From positions 22,072-86,071 of the forward strand of contig NZ_CAKZHY010000053.1 of the NCBI RefSeq assembly GCF_936928535.1: a stretch of 64,000 bases of DNA, written 5' to 3'. Shown piece after piece: positions 25,871 through 34,597 of this stretch. This DNA is from an uncultured Bradyrhizobium sp. (GTDB taxonomy: Bacteria; Pseudomonadota; Alphaproteobacteria; Rhizobiales; Xanthobacteraceae). The first letter of the stretch is position 1. Each line of letters starts with the position of its first letter. The notes under the pieces were generated by a model, which had not been told where the DNA came from, did not search any database, and saw only the letters and a list, made by a program, of their open reading frames with translations. The position numbers were made by a program, and so were the translations under genes.

Positions 25871-26836
25871 ATGCTCTTCGACGCTCTCGCCCCCTCCTCC
25901 GCGCTCCAGGTAACCCGGTTTACCGACGTGGACGCATTCCGACCGGCCGAGGCCCTGGAAGATTCCCGGAGCATTCCCCTCGACGTCGCCAATTTCGCCG
26001 CAGCGCGAGCAATCGTGAACCTGCCGGCATGCCGGATCATCGTCGCAAGGTCGTTCGCGCGCATCCTCGAGACCACCTACCGCGCGCCGGGCGGCATGGT
26101 GATCCTGCCAATGAGCGATGATCTGCGCGCCAGTTCGAGCGGAATGGATATCGATTCACGCTTCTTCATCGGCTTGCGCGGCAACCACCATTGCCATTTC
26201 GTCGAGCCCCAGACCAATCATCACGCGCTGATCATGTTCTCGCCCGCACTTCGGGACCGCGGCTGGTTCGATCGTGCCGATGCCTTGTGGGTTCGCATTG
26301 CGGACCCCACCGCACATCTCTACGCACGGCAGCTTGTGCAAGACATCCTGCGGACCGCGTCGGTCCAGCCACAGATGTTCGAGACCACGGAGGTCGCCGC
26401 CCACCTTCAGGAGGGCCTGCTGCTCGCCTTCGATGACCTGTTTCGAATGAACCCGCTGTCAGATCGCTGCGCCCCAATATCGGGCGTGCGCTCTGCCAGA
26501 CTCGTGCAGCAGATCGACGACTACGTCCGAGCCTATCCAACCGCTCCGATCTATACGGCCGACCTCGCCGATCAATTCGGCGTCTCGATCCGAACCCTCG
26601 GGGGTGCGGTAGCCAAGGTGCGCGGCATGAGCCTGCATCAATACATCCGCCTCAAGCGGCTTTGGGCCACCCGCACCCAACTCCTCAGAAGCCGGGGTGC
26701 CTCAGTCGCTGCTTGCGCGCGCGCCCAGGGCTTCCATCACCTCGGCGAGTTTGCCGCGGCCTATCGCGCGACCTTCCACGAAGCGCCCTCGGATACGCAG
26801 GCGCGGGCCCGGCAGGCTGGTCTTTCCGCGAACTGA
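25871..26836 (+). CDS. AraC-family transcriptional regulator
   Basis: A 321-residue protein. The N-terminal about 200 residues form an unrecognised sensing domain. The C-terminal AraC helix-turn-helix pair is at about residues 225-315: YTADLADQFGVSIRTLGGAV for the first and AACARAQGFHHLGEFAAAYR for the second, then FHEAPSDT. It is probably an activator. The start is uncertain: the ATG at 25871 is preferred, while a TTG seven codons earlier also fits; no strong ribosome site is seen. Confidence 0.82.
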   Translation: MLFDALAPSSALQVTRFTDVDAFRPAEALEDSRSIPLDVANFAAARAIVNLPACRIIVARSFARILETTYRAPGGMVILPMSDDLRASSSGMDIDSRFFIGLRGNHHCHFVEPQTNHHALIMFSPALRDRGWFDRADALWVRIADPTAHLYARQLVQDILRTASVQPQMFETTEVAAHLQEGLLLAFDDLFRMNPLSDRCAPISGVRSARLVQQIDDYVRAYPTAPIYTADLADQFGVSIRTLGGAVAKVRGMSLHQYIRLKRLWATRTQLLRSRGASVAACARAQGFHHLGEFAAAYRATFHEAPSDTQARARQAGLSAN

Positions 26837-26922
26837 CCGGAGCGCCGCACGTCGGCTGCCCGGGCTCGCGTGATGGATCTACCGATTGGGATGGCCTGCC
26901 GCGACGGCTTCAGGCTGACCAA

Positions 26923-26999
26923 TGGCGCGCTCGGAAGGATTCGAACCTCCGACCCTCGGAATCGAAATCCGATGCTCTATCCAGCTGAGCTACGAGCGC
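26923..26999 (-). tRNA. tRNA-Arg (anticodon TCG)
   Basis: A 77-base sequence on the minus strand, GCGCTCG...CGAGCGC acceptor stem and encoded CCA end. The D arm reads AGCTCAGCTGGATAGAGC, the anticodon loop TTTCGAT gives anticodon TCG (Arg, codon CGA), and the T arm has GGTTCGAATCC. All stems pair. Confidence 0.95.
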
Positions 27000-27105
27000 C
27001 TGAGCCCGAGTATTGGGCCACCAGCCAAAGCGTCGCGGTCATATGCTGGCCGGCCAGCACACCGACGGCGTTCGGGATGGGTTCGAATTAGCAGAGAGGC
27101 CGAAG

Positions 27106-27151
27106 AATAAAAAGCCCTCCCCGCCTCGTTTCGAGGTGGGTCAGAGGGGCT
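27106..27151 (-). terminator. Terminator for the gene at 27153-27605
   Basis: On the minus strand a stem with one mismatch (CCACCTCG-AAA-CGAGGCGG, extended by AGCCCC/GGGCT) is followed by TTTTTATT. It starts next to the stop codon. Confidence 0.7.
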
Positions 27152-27152
27152 C

Positions 27153-27605
27153 TCACCAAGTGGTATTGAACAGCCCGAAATGCGGCTGCTGTGCCACCAG
27201 CATCATCGGCTGGCCGCGCTGCGGCGCCGGACGCGCCCGGACGACCTTGCGCTTGGGCTGGGCTGGAGCCTGAGCCTTGGCGTCAGCCTTCGGCATCAAC
27301 TGGGCGAAGGTCTCGCGCACCCGCGATTTGGCCGACAGGTCGGCCAATGGATCTGCCTGCGCGGTCGGCTGAGGCGCCGCGACGGCGGCCGTCTTCACCA
27401 CGGGCGCTGCAATGGTCGGCTGGTTGGTATCGAGCACGACCCGGTCAGGCAAATGACGGTCGGACCGGATCCGGATCGGCGGCTGGTCGTAGCTTGCAAC
27501 CCCGACGGTCTGCGCAACCGGTGCAGTCGGCCAAATAAAATCTGCCGCAAACAACAGTGCGAGCAGTGCTCCACCGACAAACATGAAATACCGAAAGATG
27601 GGCAT
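27153..27605 (-). CDS. Membrane-anchored protein of unknown function
   Basis: A 150-residue protein starting MPIFRYFMFVGGALLALLFA, one N-terminal membrane helix, then a Pro/Ala-rich periplasmic part with RIRSDRHLPDRVVLDTNQP and a basic stretch PKRKVVRARPAPQRGQP near the end. The open frame extends to 27707 but the start at 27605 places the helix at the N-terminus. No function known. Confidence 0.7.
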   Translation of the reverse strand: MPIFRYFMFVGGALLALLFAADFIWPTAPVAQTVGVASYDQPPIRIRSDRHLPDRVVLDTNQPTIAAPVVKTAAVAAPQPTAQADPLADLSAKSRVRETFAQLMPKADAKAQAPAQPKRKVVRARPAPQRGQPMMLVAQQPHFGLFNTTW

Positions 27606-27764
27606 CGACCGCGCTCCGCCCCCGCACCCCGCGTGGGTCCTTCGCCTCAACCGGCGATCTCTCAATTGGTTCCTGCGCCCAGCCTTTGGTTCAAGTGGCA
27701 ACTCCAAGATTTCTCGCCAAGGGGCAAGGACGGTAACTTTTCCGCTAGCGGAATGCGTGGGCCT

Positions 27765-28322
27765 TTAAGCCCGCCGCGCCGTCACCAGCGAACACTTCGC
27801 CTGATCGGCGTTCACGTTGACGAATCCGACGGGAACGCGCGCAAAAGTCCTGCGGCTCTTCATGCTGACCGTATCGGCCAGCACGCGGCTGCGGTCCGTC
27901 AAATGACTGCCGTCGCGCCGCATGAACGCGCAGACGATCTCGAGATCCTTTACGGCATAGTCATTGTCATTTCGCACGGTGAACGTCACCAGCGCCTTCG
28001 AGCCGAGCCCTCCGCGGCGCCAGGTCTGGGACGAGATCTTCATCCGGTCGAGCCCGGCGGCCTCCGCCGCGGAGGTATCTGATGCTGACGCTGACGTAGC
28101 AGAATCGACGCTTGCCAGCGCCAATTTCACCGGTTCGGTTTGAGCGACATCGCCTTCGGAGGGAGGGATCAAGAGCCAAGAGGCAACCCCGACCACGCTC
28201 GCGGCCAGAAGCCACAACAGGCCTCGTTTCAACCAAACGCCGGCGGCCGGCTGGACCCGTTGCCGTCCCTCGCCGATCCCGACGAAACGTCCCAGTCCGA
28301 TCCGGCCAAACCCTGATTTCAT
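27765..28322 (-). CDS. Membrane-anchored protein of unknown function
   Basis: A 185-residue protein starting MKSGFGRIGLGRFVGIGEGR. One membrane helix (LLWLLAASVVGVASWLLI) is at about residues 33-52. The soluble domain (about 90-180) has ALVTFTVRNDNDYAVKDLEI, VCAFMRRDGS and FARVPVGFVNVNADQAKCSL, a beta-rich arrangement that may be FxLYD- or Ig-like. Upstream codons to 28685 overlap the VOC gene and are not real. AAGGAGG is upstream, but about 15 bases away. Function unknown. Confidence 0.66.
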   Translation of the reverse strand: MKSGFGRIGLGRFVGIGEGRQRVQPAAGVWLKRGLLWLLAASVVGVASWLLIPPSEGDVAQTEPVKLALASVDSATSASASDTSAAEAAGLDRMKISSQTWRRGGLGSKALVTFTVRNDNDYAVKDLEIVCAFMRRDGSHLTDRSRVLADTVSMKSRRTFARVPVGFVNVNADQAKCSLVTARRA

Positions 28323-28469
28323 GGGTGCGTTGCTCGCTCCTCCTTCAATTCGTGAGGCGAATTGAGGTTCCCGCAGCCAGGCGAATCTCACGTAGCCATG
28401 GTGGCGATCCTCCATGGGGATCGCTAACATGCGCAGCAACGTCTCAAAGCGCCTATCTGGAGGAATGAA

Positions 28470-28856
28470 ATGCCGGTTGTTGTCACCTGGGATCACGTCC
28501 ATCTTCGCAGCCCCGATCCGGAAGCGACCGCGGCTTGGCTGCGCGACATCCTCGGCGGCGAGATCGTGCACGCACCGGGACGAATCGATGTGAATCTCGG
28601 CGGCGCCAAGATCTTCATTGCGCCGCTGGAAGGCGAGAACGCCGTTAGTCCGCCGCCTCCGCATCCCCACCAGGGCCTCGATCATTTCGGCCTTACCGTG
28701 AAGGACATCGACGCCGTCGCCGCCGAGATCAAGGCCAAGGGCGTGACATTCACGCGCGAGCCGACCACGATCCGGCCCGGCGTGCGCATCTGCTTCATCC
28801 GCGGTCCCGAAGGCATCTCCGTTGAGCTGCTCGAGCGCGACAAGAAATATACGTGA
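28470..28856 (+). CDS. VOC-family (glyoxalase-like) protein
   Basis: A 128-residue protein of the vicinal-oxygen-chelate superfamily. WDHVHLRSPDPEATAAWLRD starts one beta-alpha-beta-beta-beta unit and LDHFGLTVKDIDAVAAEIKA the second. Putative metal ligands are His near residue 9, His in LDHFG and Glu in GISVELLE. The reaction is unknown (lyase, dioxygenase or resistance type). GGAGGA precedes the ATG; it is divergent from the preceding membrane protein. Confidence 0.85.
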   Translation: MPVVVTWDHVHLRSPDPEATAAWLRDILGGEIVHAPGRIDVNLGGAKIFIAPLEGENAVSPPPPHPHQGLDHFGLTVKDIDAVAAEIKAKGVTFTREPTTIRPGVRICFIRGPEGISVELLERDKKYT

Positions 28857-28884
28857 CGCGGCAGGCGAGTCGCTGCCCGGCCAG

Positions 28885-29382
28885 CTAGGTCATGCTACCG
28901 GGCATAAAGCAGCGGATGGTGACGCCCATGTAGCCGTAGATCGGCCACACCATGGTTCGTCCAACCCGATTGGGCTCTGAGATCACGGCCTCCTCCGGCA
29001 CGTCGACCCAGACGAGTTCCTGCTCCCTGCCCTCGATCACGTAGCCGAGGCGCGGGATGCGGACGCGATAATGCCCGTCCTTGCTCTCCCAATCGGAGTC
29101 CGAGATCGCCGAGCCGTCGGCATCGGAGCAGCAGGGCCCCTTGCCGCTGCGCAAGCCGTCGAACCAGGCCTTCAACTCGGCGCTGGTGTTGACGAACTGG
29201 CCACGGTCGCGCGCGTGCCCGAGCGGGGCAAGCAGCGCCACCAGCGTCAGCGCGCAAGCGAGGCTTGCAGCGCTTAGCCACCGTGTCGGACGGCCGATCC
29301 GCCGCCGCTGCGTTTCGCAAATCGTGGGACGCGCACTGTACAGACGCGGCTCGTCGCCGCCGGAATCGATCCAGTTGCTCAC
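28885..29382 (-). CDS. Exported/membrane-anchored protein with a CCSDADG motif
   Basis: A 165-residue protein. A hydrophobic segment (LSAASLACALTLVALLAPLG) at about residues 36-56 acts as a signal or anchor. The mature part holds GKGPCCSDADGSAISDSDW, then IEGREQELVWVDVPEEAV and a C-terminal Cys (TIRCFMPG). The Cys/Asp-rich motif could bind metal or form disulphides. No known function; the N-terminal 35 residues before the helix are unusually long, so the start may be internal. Confidence 0.66.
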   Translation of the reverse strand: MSNWIDSGGDEPRLYSARPTICETQRRRIGRPTRWLSAASLACALTLVALLAPLGHARDRGQFVNTSAELKAWFDGLRSGKGPCCSDADGSAISDSDWESKDGHYRVRIPRLGYVIEGREQELVWVDVPEEAVISEPNRVGRTMVWPIYGYMGVTIRCFMPGSMT

Positions 29383-29644
29383 GTTCGTCTTGCTCCAGCA
29401 CCCCGCGGCCAGTGCAACAATGGTTATGCATTTCGCGGGCCAACTCTGATTCGTTGCGACTGGCCTCGCTGCATGATGAGACCGTCATATCAGCGTCACA
29501 GGCAAGCCGGGACGACTACGGTCTGCGTGCCCGCACGGGACACCCTCGCAGGCAAAACTGCCGCGTTGCGCGAGCGGTTGCGCTTTGGCATAAAAGCTCC
29601 ACCGGTGACGCCATTGGGCGATGGTGGCCGGCCGATGGGACGTT

Positions 29645-29998
29645 ATGAAGAACGGCCTTTATTCGATTCACGTGAGCCTGCTCGATGGTCGAGTCGGCAA
29701 GGGCAGCGGCGTGATTCTTTTTCGTGACGGCAAGATCCTTGGCGGCGATGCCTACCTGTTTTACACGGGCAGCTACGTCGTGAAGGACGCCAGCACCTTC
29801 AAGGGCGAGGTGCTCGTGCAGCGGCACACCTCGCCGCGCGGCAATGACAACCCGCTATTCGGTGGCCCTGCCCCGGTCGGCATCGGCGTCAGCGGGACCT
29901 ACACCGATACCCGCGCGGAGATGACGGGCACGGCGCTGGTCGGCAAGGCCAGCCTGATCTTCGGTGCCACCCTGCACAAGCTCGTCGACGTCGATTAA
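29645..29998 (+). CDS. GrlR-like protein (T3SS negative-regulator family)
   Basis: A 117-residue protein starting MKNGLYSIHVSLLDGRVGKG, then GVILFRDGKILGGDAYLFYT, which matches the GrlR family named for a repressor of the enteropathogen LEE type III secretion system. In rhizobia such proteins are found without GrlA partners, and no secretion genes are seen near this one. The start at 29645 is preferred over a frame-open GTG at 29621. It is convergent with the histidine kinase, with 6 bases between stops. Confidence 0.72.
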   Translation: MKNGLYSIHVSLLDGRVGKGSGVILFRDGKILGGDAYLFYTGSYVVKDASTFKGEVLVQRHTSPRGNDNPLFGGPAPVGIGVSGTYTDTRAEMTGTALVGKASLIFGATLHKLVDVD

Positions 29999-30004
29999 CG
30001 CGAC

Positions 30005-32713
30005 CTATTCCGCGGCCTGCTCCAGCGGTGCCGTGCGCGGCAGGATCATCTGGATCCGCGTGCCGCCGCCAGGCTCGGAATCGAGGTCGAGCCGGCCGCC
30101 GAGCCGGTTGGTGACGATGCTGTAGACGATGTGCAGTCCGAGACCGGTACCGCCCTGGTCGCGCCGCGTGGTGAAAAACGGATCGAAGGCGCGGCGCCGC
30201 ACGTCGAGGCTCATCCCGCAGCCATTGTCGGAGACGATGACCTCGACATTGTCCTTGCCGGACTCGCGCACCTGGATGTCGATGATCCCGGGCCGTCCGT
30301 CCGGGAAGGCGTGCGCCACCGAATTCAGGAACAGATTGGTCAGCACCTGGCCGTACGGACCGGGATAGCTGTTCATGGTGAGGTTGGGCTGGCACTCCAC
30401 GTTGAGCGTCAGGTTTTGCTTGCGCAGGCCCGGGCGCAGGCTCATCACCACCTGCTCGGTGAGGTCGGCAAGGTCGAAGCTGCGCTGGTCCGAATAGTTG
30501 CGGTCGGCCGCGACCTGCTTGAACGACTGGATCAGCTCCGCCGCACGGTTCAGGTTGGAGACGAGCTGCGAGGACGCATCGCGACTGGTGCTGAGATAAT
30601 CGTTGAGCGTCGAGCGGCGAAGCTCACCACGCTCGACCTCGGCGCTGAAAATCGCCGTCTTGCGCTCCAGCGCAGAGGCGACCGTCAGGCTGATGCCGAC
30701 GGGATTGTTGACCTCGTGCGCGACGCCGGCGACCAGGCGTCCGAGTGCGGCGAGCTTCTCCGCCTCGATCAGCGAGGCCTGGGTCTCGCGCAGATTGCGC
30801 AACGCGGTTTCGGCGGCGTCCTTGGCCTTCCGCATCTCCTGCTCGCCGCGCTTGCGCTCGCCGATGTCGAGCGCCACGGTGACGATCCGCTCGATCTCGC
30901 CCTCGGCATCGAGCAGCGGCAGCTTGTTGACCAGCCATTGCCGCATGTGGCCTGAGGCGTCCTTGTACTCTTCCTCGTAGAAGCCGAGGCCCTTGCGCTG
31001 GCTGAGCACGCGCTTGTCGTTCTCGTCGGTCTTGGCGGCGCCATAGCGCGACATCAGATCGGCGGTAGTACGACCGAGCGCGTCGCCGGGTTCGATGCCG
31101 AAGATGCCCGCCATGTAGCGGTTCATCAGCACGTAACGGAGATCGCGATCCTTGACGTTGATGACGGCGGGCACGGTGTCGATGACCTGTTGCAGCAGGC
31201 GCCGGCCTTCGGCGATGGCATCTTCCGCCCGCTTCTGGTCGGTGATGTCGCGTAACGTGCCTTCGTAGCGGAGGATGGTACCCTGCTCGTCGCGCACGCC
31301 GGTCGCGCTGTCGGAGAGCCAGAGGATGTTGCCGCTACGCTGGCGCACCTGGTACTCGAACTCGCGCACCATGCCGTCGCGATGCATCAACCGCTGGTAT
31401 TCCGCGCGCGCCTCGGGATGGACGTAGATCGTGTGGGCGATGTCGTTGATGCTGTCGATCAGGTGCTGCGGGCTGTCATAGCCCATCATCCGCGCCAAGG
31501 CCGGATTGGCGTTGAGGAGATCCCCTGACGGCGTCGTCACGTAGATGCCGTCGACCGAACCCTCGAACAGCTTGCGGTAGCTCTCTTCAGCCAGCCGCTG
31601 CTCGGTGAGCGCGCGCACCGCCGCTTCTCGCGCGGTGTCGGCCTCCTCCAGCGCGCGGCGGAACACCTCTGCGGCGCGTGCGATGTCGCCGATCTCATTG
31701 TTGAGATCGGCAGAGGGAATCGAGGTCCTTTTCTCGCCCGCCGCAAGCGCCCGGATGGAGCGTGCGATCTGGGCCAGCGGTCGCACCGTCCGCCCGACCA
31801 CGAAGACGGCGGCGAGAATACCGATCAACACGCCCATGCTGCCGAGCACGATGCTCTGCCAGCGCGCCTCCGCCAGCGTCCGGGCAAAGTCGCGCGACAG
31901 CACATGGCCGCGGCGGTCACTGACGTCGCGCAGCAGTTCGGTGACACGGCCGATCAGCCGGCCCTCGGTGCCCAATACCTCGCGGTCGATATCGGCAATC
32001 TGCCGTTCGCGCACGGCGACCGCGATGATGGCATCGGCGTAATTGTTCACTGCCGTCTTCAGCTTGCCATCGGCAATCATCATCGTCCGCATGCCTTGCG
32101 CGGCCTGTTCGGCCGCGGAGGGATTGCGCGCGAGCAGCCCAAGCGCGATCCGACTTTGGGCTTCGGACAGCCGCGCGGCTAGATCACGGTCGCCGCTTTC
32201 GGAGACCGCCGCGTCGAACTGGTCGCGTAGCGGCGGCAGCCCGGCAAGCAATTGCGCGCGGCGATCGATCAGGGTCGAAATCCGATCCAGCCCGCTGCGA
32301 TAGGTCGCGAGCCGCACGGAGACGCCGTCGATCATGTCCTGCTGCTCGGGGGCAAGCTCGATGCGGGTCTTCTTGAGGATGTCGCTCAGGGTCGAGGCGG
32401 CCTCGCCGACCTGCTTGAACTGGATGCCCGCGCCGGGATCGGTGACGAAATCACGCGCGGCGAGCCGCAAATCGTTCATGCGGCGGTCGATATCTTCAGC
32501 GAGATCGCCGACGCTTTGCAGCCGCTGAAGCTCGGCGAAGGTGGCGTCGATATGCCGGATCGCGATCACGCTGGCCGTCGAGGTGACGATGATCACCGCC
32601 AGGACGAGAATGAAGCTGCCATACGTCATCTGGCCGATCGACAGCGAAAATGATCGCTTCGGCGGCGGATTCGGTGGCGTTTCGACAGTCATAGGGGCGG
32701 AACCGGACTCCAT
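30005..32713 (-). CDS. Membrane sensor histidine kinase (HAMP-PAS-PAS-HisKA-HATPase)
   Basis: A 902-residue kinase. A first membrane helix is at about residues 29-54, a helical periplasmic region follows to about 285, and a second helix (SIVLGSMGVLIGILAAVFVV) is at 287-307. Then come HAMP, PAS 1 (about 376-495, EESYRKLFEGSVDGIYVTT), PAS 2 (about 505-625), a coiled coil, HisKA with the phospho-acceptor His666 in VAHEVNNPVG, and HATPase_c with DNGCGMS and GTGLGLHI. No receiver domain is fused and no response regulator gene is adjacent. The signal is unknown. The ATG at 32713 follows GGAGG at short spacing; a second ATG is 7 codons inside. Confidence 0.9.
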   Translation of the reverse strand: MESGSAPMTVETPPNPPPKRSFSLSIGQMTYGSFILVLAVIIVTSTASVIAIRHIDATFAELQRLQSVGDLAEDIDRRMNDLRLAARDFVTDPGAGIQFKQVGEAASTLSDILKKTRIELAPEQQDMIDGVSVRLATYRSGLDRISTLIDRRAQLLAGLPPLRDQFDAAVSESGDRDLAARLSEAQSRIALGLLARNPSAAEQAAQGMRTMMIADGKLKTAVNNYADAIIAVAVRERQIADIDREVLGTEGRLIGRVTELLRDVSDRRGHVLSRDFARTLAEARWQSIVLGSMGVLIGILAAVFVVGRTVRPLAQIARSIRALAAGEKRTSIPSADLNNEIGDIARAAEVFRRALEEADTAREAAVRALTEQRLAEESYRKLFEGSVDGIYVTTPSGDLLNANPALARMMGYDSPQHLIDSINDIAHTIYVHPEARAEYQRLMHRDGMVREFEYQVRQRSGNILWLSDSATGVRDEQGTILRYEGTLRDITDQKRAEDAIAEGRRLLQQVIDTVPAVINVKDRDLRYVLMNRYMAGIFGIEPGDALGRTTADLMSRYGAAKTDENDKRVLSQRKGLGFYEEEYKDASGHMRQWLVNKLPLLDAEGEIERIVTVALDIGERKRGEQEMRKAKDAAETALRNLRETQASLIEAEKLAALGRLVAGVAHEVNNPVGISLTVASALERKTAIFSAEVERGELRRSTLNDYLSTSRDASSQLVSNLNRAAELIQSFKQVAADRNYSDQRSFDLADLTEQVVMSLRPGLRKQNLTLNVECQPNLTMNSYPGPYGQVLTNLFLNSVAHAFPDGRPGIIDIQVRESGKDNVEVIVSDNGCGMSLDVRRRAFDPFFTTRRDQGGTGLGLHIVYSIVTNRLGGRLDLDSEPGGGTRIQMILPRTAPLEQAAE

Positions 32714-32782
32714 ACCCCTCCAATATACGCTGTATCGCCCCTCCGGGGGAACATGCCTCAACCGGCCGGAACAGCCTGTTTT

Positions 32783-33697
32783 TCATGATGGTTTAGCGAC
32801 GGCCGCCCGCCGCGCCGGGATCGTCATGGCGGCAACGCCGACAACGACGCAAGCAAGGCCAATCCAGGCTGTCCGGCTCAGGCTTTCGCCGAGGAAGGCG
32901 ACGCTGATGGCGACCCCGATCGGGACGCGCAAATAAGCCTGGGCGGTGGTGCCGACCGAACCGAGGGTCTGGATCAGGCGGAAATAGATCGCGAAGGCGG
33001 CTGCCGTCGAGAATACCGCGAGCGCCAGCAGCGCCAGGACCGAGCTCAGCGAGGGCGACAGCGTCCAGGGCTGCTCGAGCACCAGCGAGGCCGGAATCAG
33101 CGCCGTCGTGCCCGCCAGCAGCGAGCCGGCGGCGGGCGCCATGGGATCGAGGCCCTTGAAGCTCCGGCCGAAGATCGCGGCACATGCATAGCAGATAGTG
33201 GCGGCAACGATCGCCGCTTCCGCAGCGAGGCCGCTGCCAACGTCGCGGAACGCATCGACGCCAACGATCAGGAGGATGCCAGCCATGCCGGCGATCACGC
33301 CGAACAGCTTTCGCGGGGTCGTGGCCTCATGGCGGGTGACGATCGCGGTGAGCAGGAAGGTGAAGATCGGCCCGGCCGAGTTGAGGATGGTCGCCAGCGC
33401 CGCATCGACATGGCGCTCGCCCCAGGCGATCAGGGTCCACGGGATGACGCTGTTGAGCACGGCCTGGAACGCGAAGCGCTGCCAGGTCGCGGCGTCCGTG
33501 GGCATGCTAATGCCCCTCGCCCACATGACTGCGAGCAGCAACAGGCCCGCCACCGTCGTGCGGGCGGCGATCAGTGTCACCGGCGGGATGGTGGCGACGC
33601 CGAGCTTGATGAAGGTGTAGGAGCCGCCCCAGAGCGTTGCGAGTGCGAGCAGCAATGCCAACTCGATGGCGATGTTGGTATCCTGCCTGACGTCCAT
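32783..33697 (-). CDS. EamA-family (DMT) transporter
   Basis: A 304-residue protein with about ten membrane helices in two EamA repeats (LALATLWGGSYTFIKLGV and ICYACAAIFGRSFKG), ending with VVVGVAAMTIPARRAAVAKP. It is probably a metabolite exporter of unknown substrate. The ATG at 33697 (MDVRQDTN) is preferred over the one six codons upstream. It lies just upstream of the histidine kinase on the same strand. Confidence 0.85.
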   Translation of the reverse strand: MDVRQDTNIAIELALLLALATLWGGSYTFIKLGVATIPPVTLIAARTTVAGLLLLAVMWARGISMPTDAATWQRFAFQAVLNSVIPWTLIAWGERHVDAALATILNSAGPIFTFLLTAIVTRHEATTPRKLFGVIAGMAGILLIVGVDAFRDVGSGLAAEAAIVAATICYACAAIFGRSFKGLDPMAPAAGSLLAGTTALIPASLVLEQPWTLSPSLSSVLALLALAVFSTAAAFAIYFRLIQTLGSVGTTAQAYLRVPIGVAISVAFLGESLSRTAWIGLACVVVGVAAMTIPARRAAVAKPS

Positions 33698-33777
33698 CTG
33701 ATCTGTCCCATCCATTCGCGATGGACGGAACCTAGCGCGCCCGGGACCGGCTATACTTCGGTCAATATCGAAGTGTC

Positions 33778-34593
33778 CTAGCCGACCGCCCCGACCTCGA
33801 ACACCTCTCCGTCATAGCCGGCCTCGCGGGGGATGCGGAGCTGGCGACCGCTCTCGGTCTTGGTCATCACGGGCATCACCGTGACGATCGACATCCCCTT
33901 GGCATGATCGAGTGCGGCGCTCACACTCGGCTGCTTGGCAAGGCGGATCAGATTGCGCGTGGTCGGGAACGGCAGCTTGAAGCGGCCGCTCTCACCGCCC
34001 TCCACCGCCTCGCGCGCCGACAGCCAGATCGAGTCGGTGGACTCGCGGCCGTCATGCGCCCCGAGCTGGTCCGGCGGTGCGGCCGCCAGGAAAAACCAGG
34101 TGTCGAAGCGCTTGGGCATGCCCTCCGGCGTGATCCAATGCGCATAGGGCACGAGCGTGTCGAGCGCGAGCTGGAGGCCGTTGTCGTCGAGAATTTTCAG
34201 GAAGCTGATCTTGTGCTCGTTGAGCGCGACGCGATGCGCGTCGGCGATCTCGCCGGCGCTCTTGGCATCAACTGGGGTACCCGTGTCCTTGAATCGCGCC
34301 AGCAGGATACCGCTTTCTTCAAAGGTCTCGCGGATCGCGGCGATGCGAAACCCGCGATCCGCTTCGTTCAGGCCCTCGCCGCCTGAATACAAATCGGCAC
34401 GGGCGACAATCTCGTTGTCGCCAGCATCGACGCTGCCACCCGGAAACACCAGCGCGCCCGAGTTGAACTCGATCTGATGATGACGAACCATCATGAAGAT
34501 CTCAACTTCGCCGCGGCCCTTGCCGTCGGCCTTCGCGCCATCGCGCAGCAGCAGGATCGTCGAGGCCGGACGTGATGCTGATGTCTCGGGCAT
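33778..34593 (-). CDS. NUDIX hydrolase
   Basis: A 271-residue protein with a NUDIX box split by an insertion: GALVFPGGSVDAGDNEIV, then after about 18 residues RIAAIRETFEESGILL. The REx-x-EE core is intact. A larger C-terminal region and the insertion recall NUDT7/NUDT19-type CoA diphosphatases, although this is not certain. It would hydrolyse a nucleoside diphosphate linked to another moiety, possibly acyl-CoA, which would fit the neighbouring acyl-CoA enzymes. It follows the DapA-like gene by 4 bases, so the two are likely co-transcribed. Confidence 0.84.
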   Translation of the reverse strand: MPETSASRPASTILLLRDGAKADGKGRGEVEIFMMVRHHQIEFNSGALVFPGGSVDAGDNEIVARADLYSGGEGLNEADRGFRIAAIRETFEESGILLARFKDTGTPVDAKSAGEIADAHRVALNEHKISFLKILDDNGLQLALDTLVPYAHWITPEGMPKRFDTWFFLAAAPPDQLGAHDGRESTDSIWLSAREAVEGGESGRFKLPFPTTRNLIRLAKQPSVSAALDHAKGMSIVTVMPVMTKTESGRQLRIPREAGYDGEVFEVGAVG

Positions 34594-34597
34594 TCAA

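Noticed and set aside
29645..29998. A type III secretion locus around the GrlR-like gene
   Set aside because: No secretion, chaperone or GrlA gene is seen near it; the 59.9-61.9 kb genes are flagellar-type and distant.
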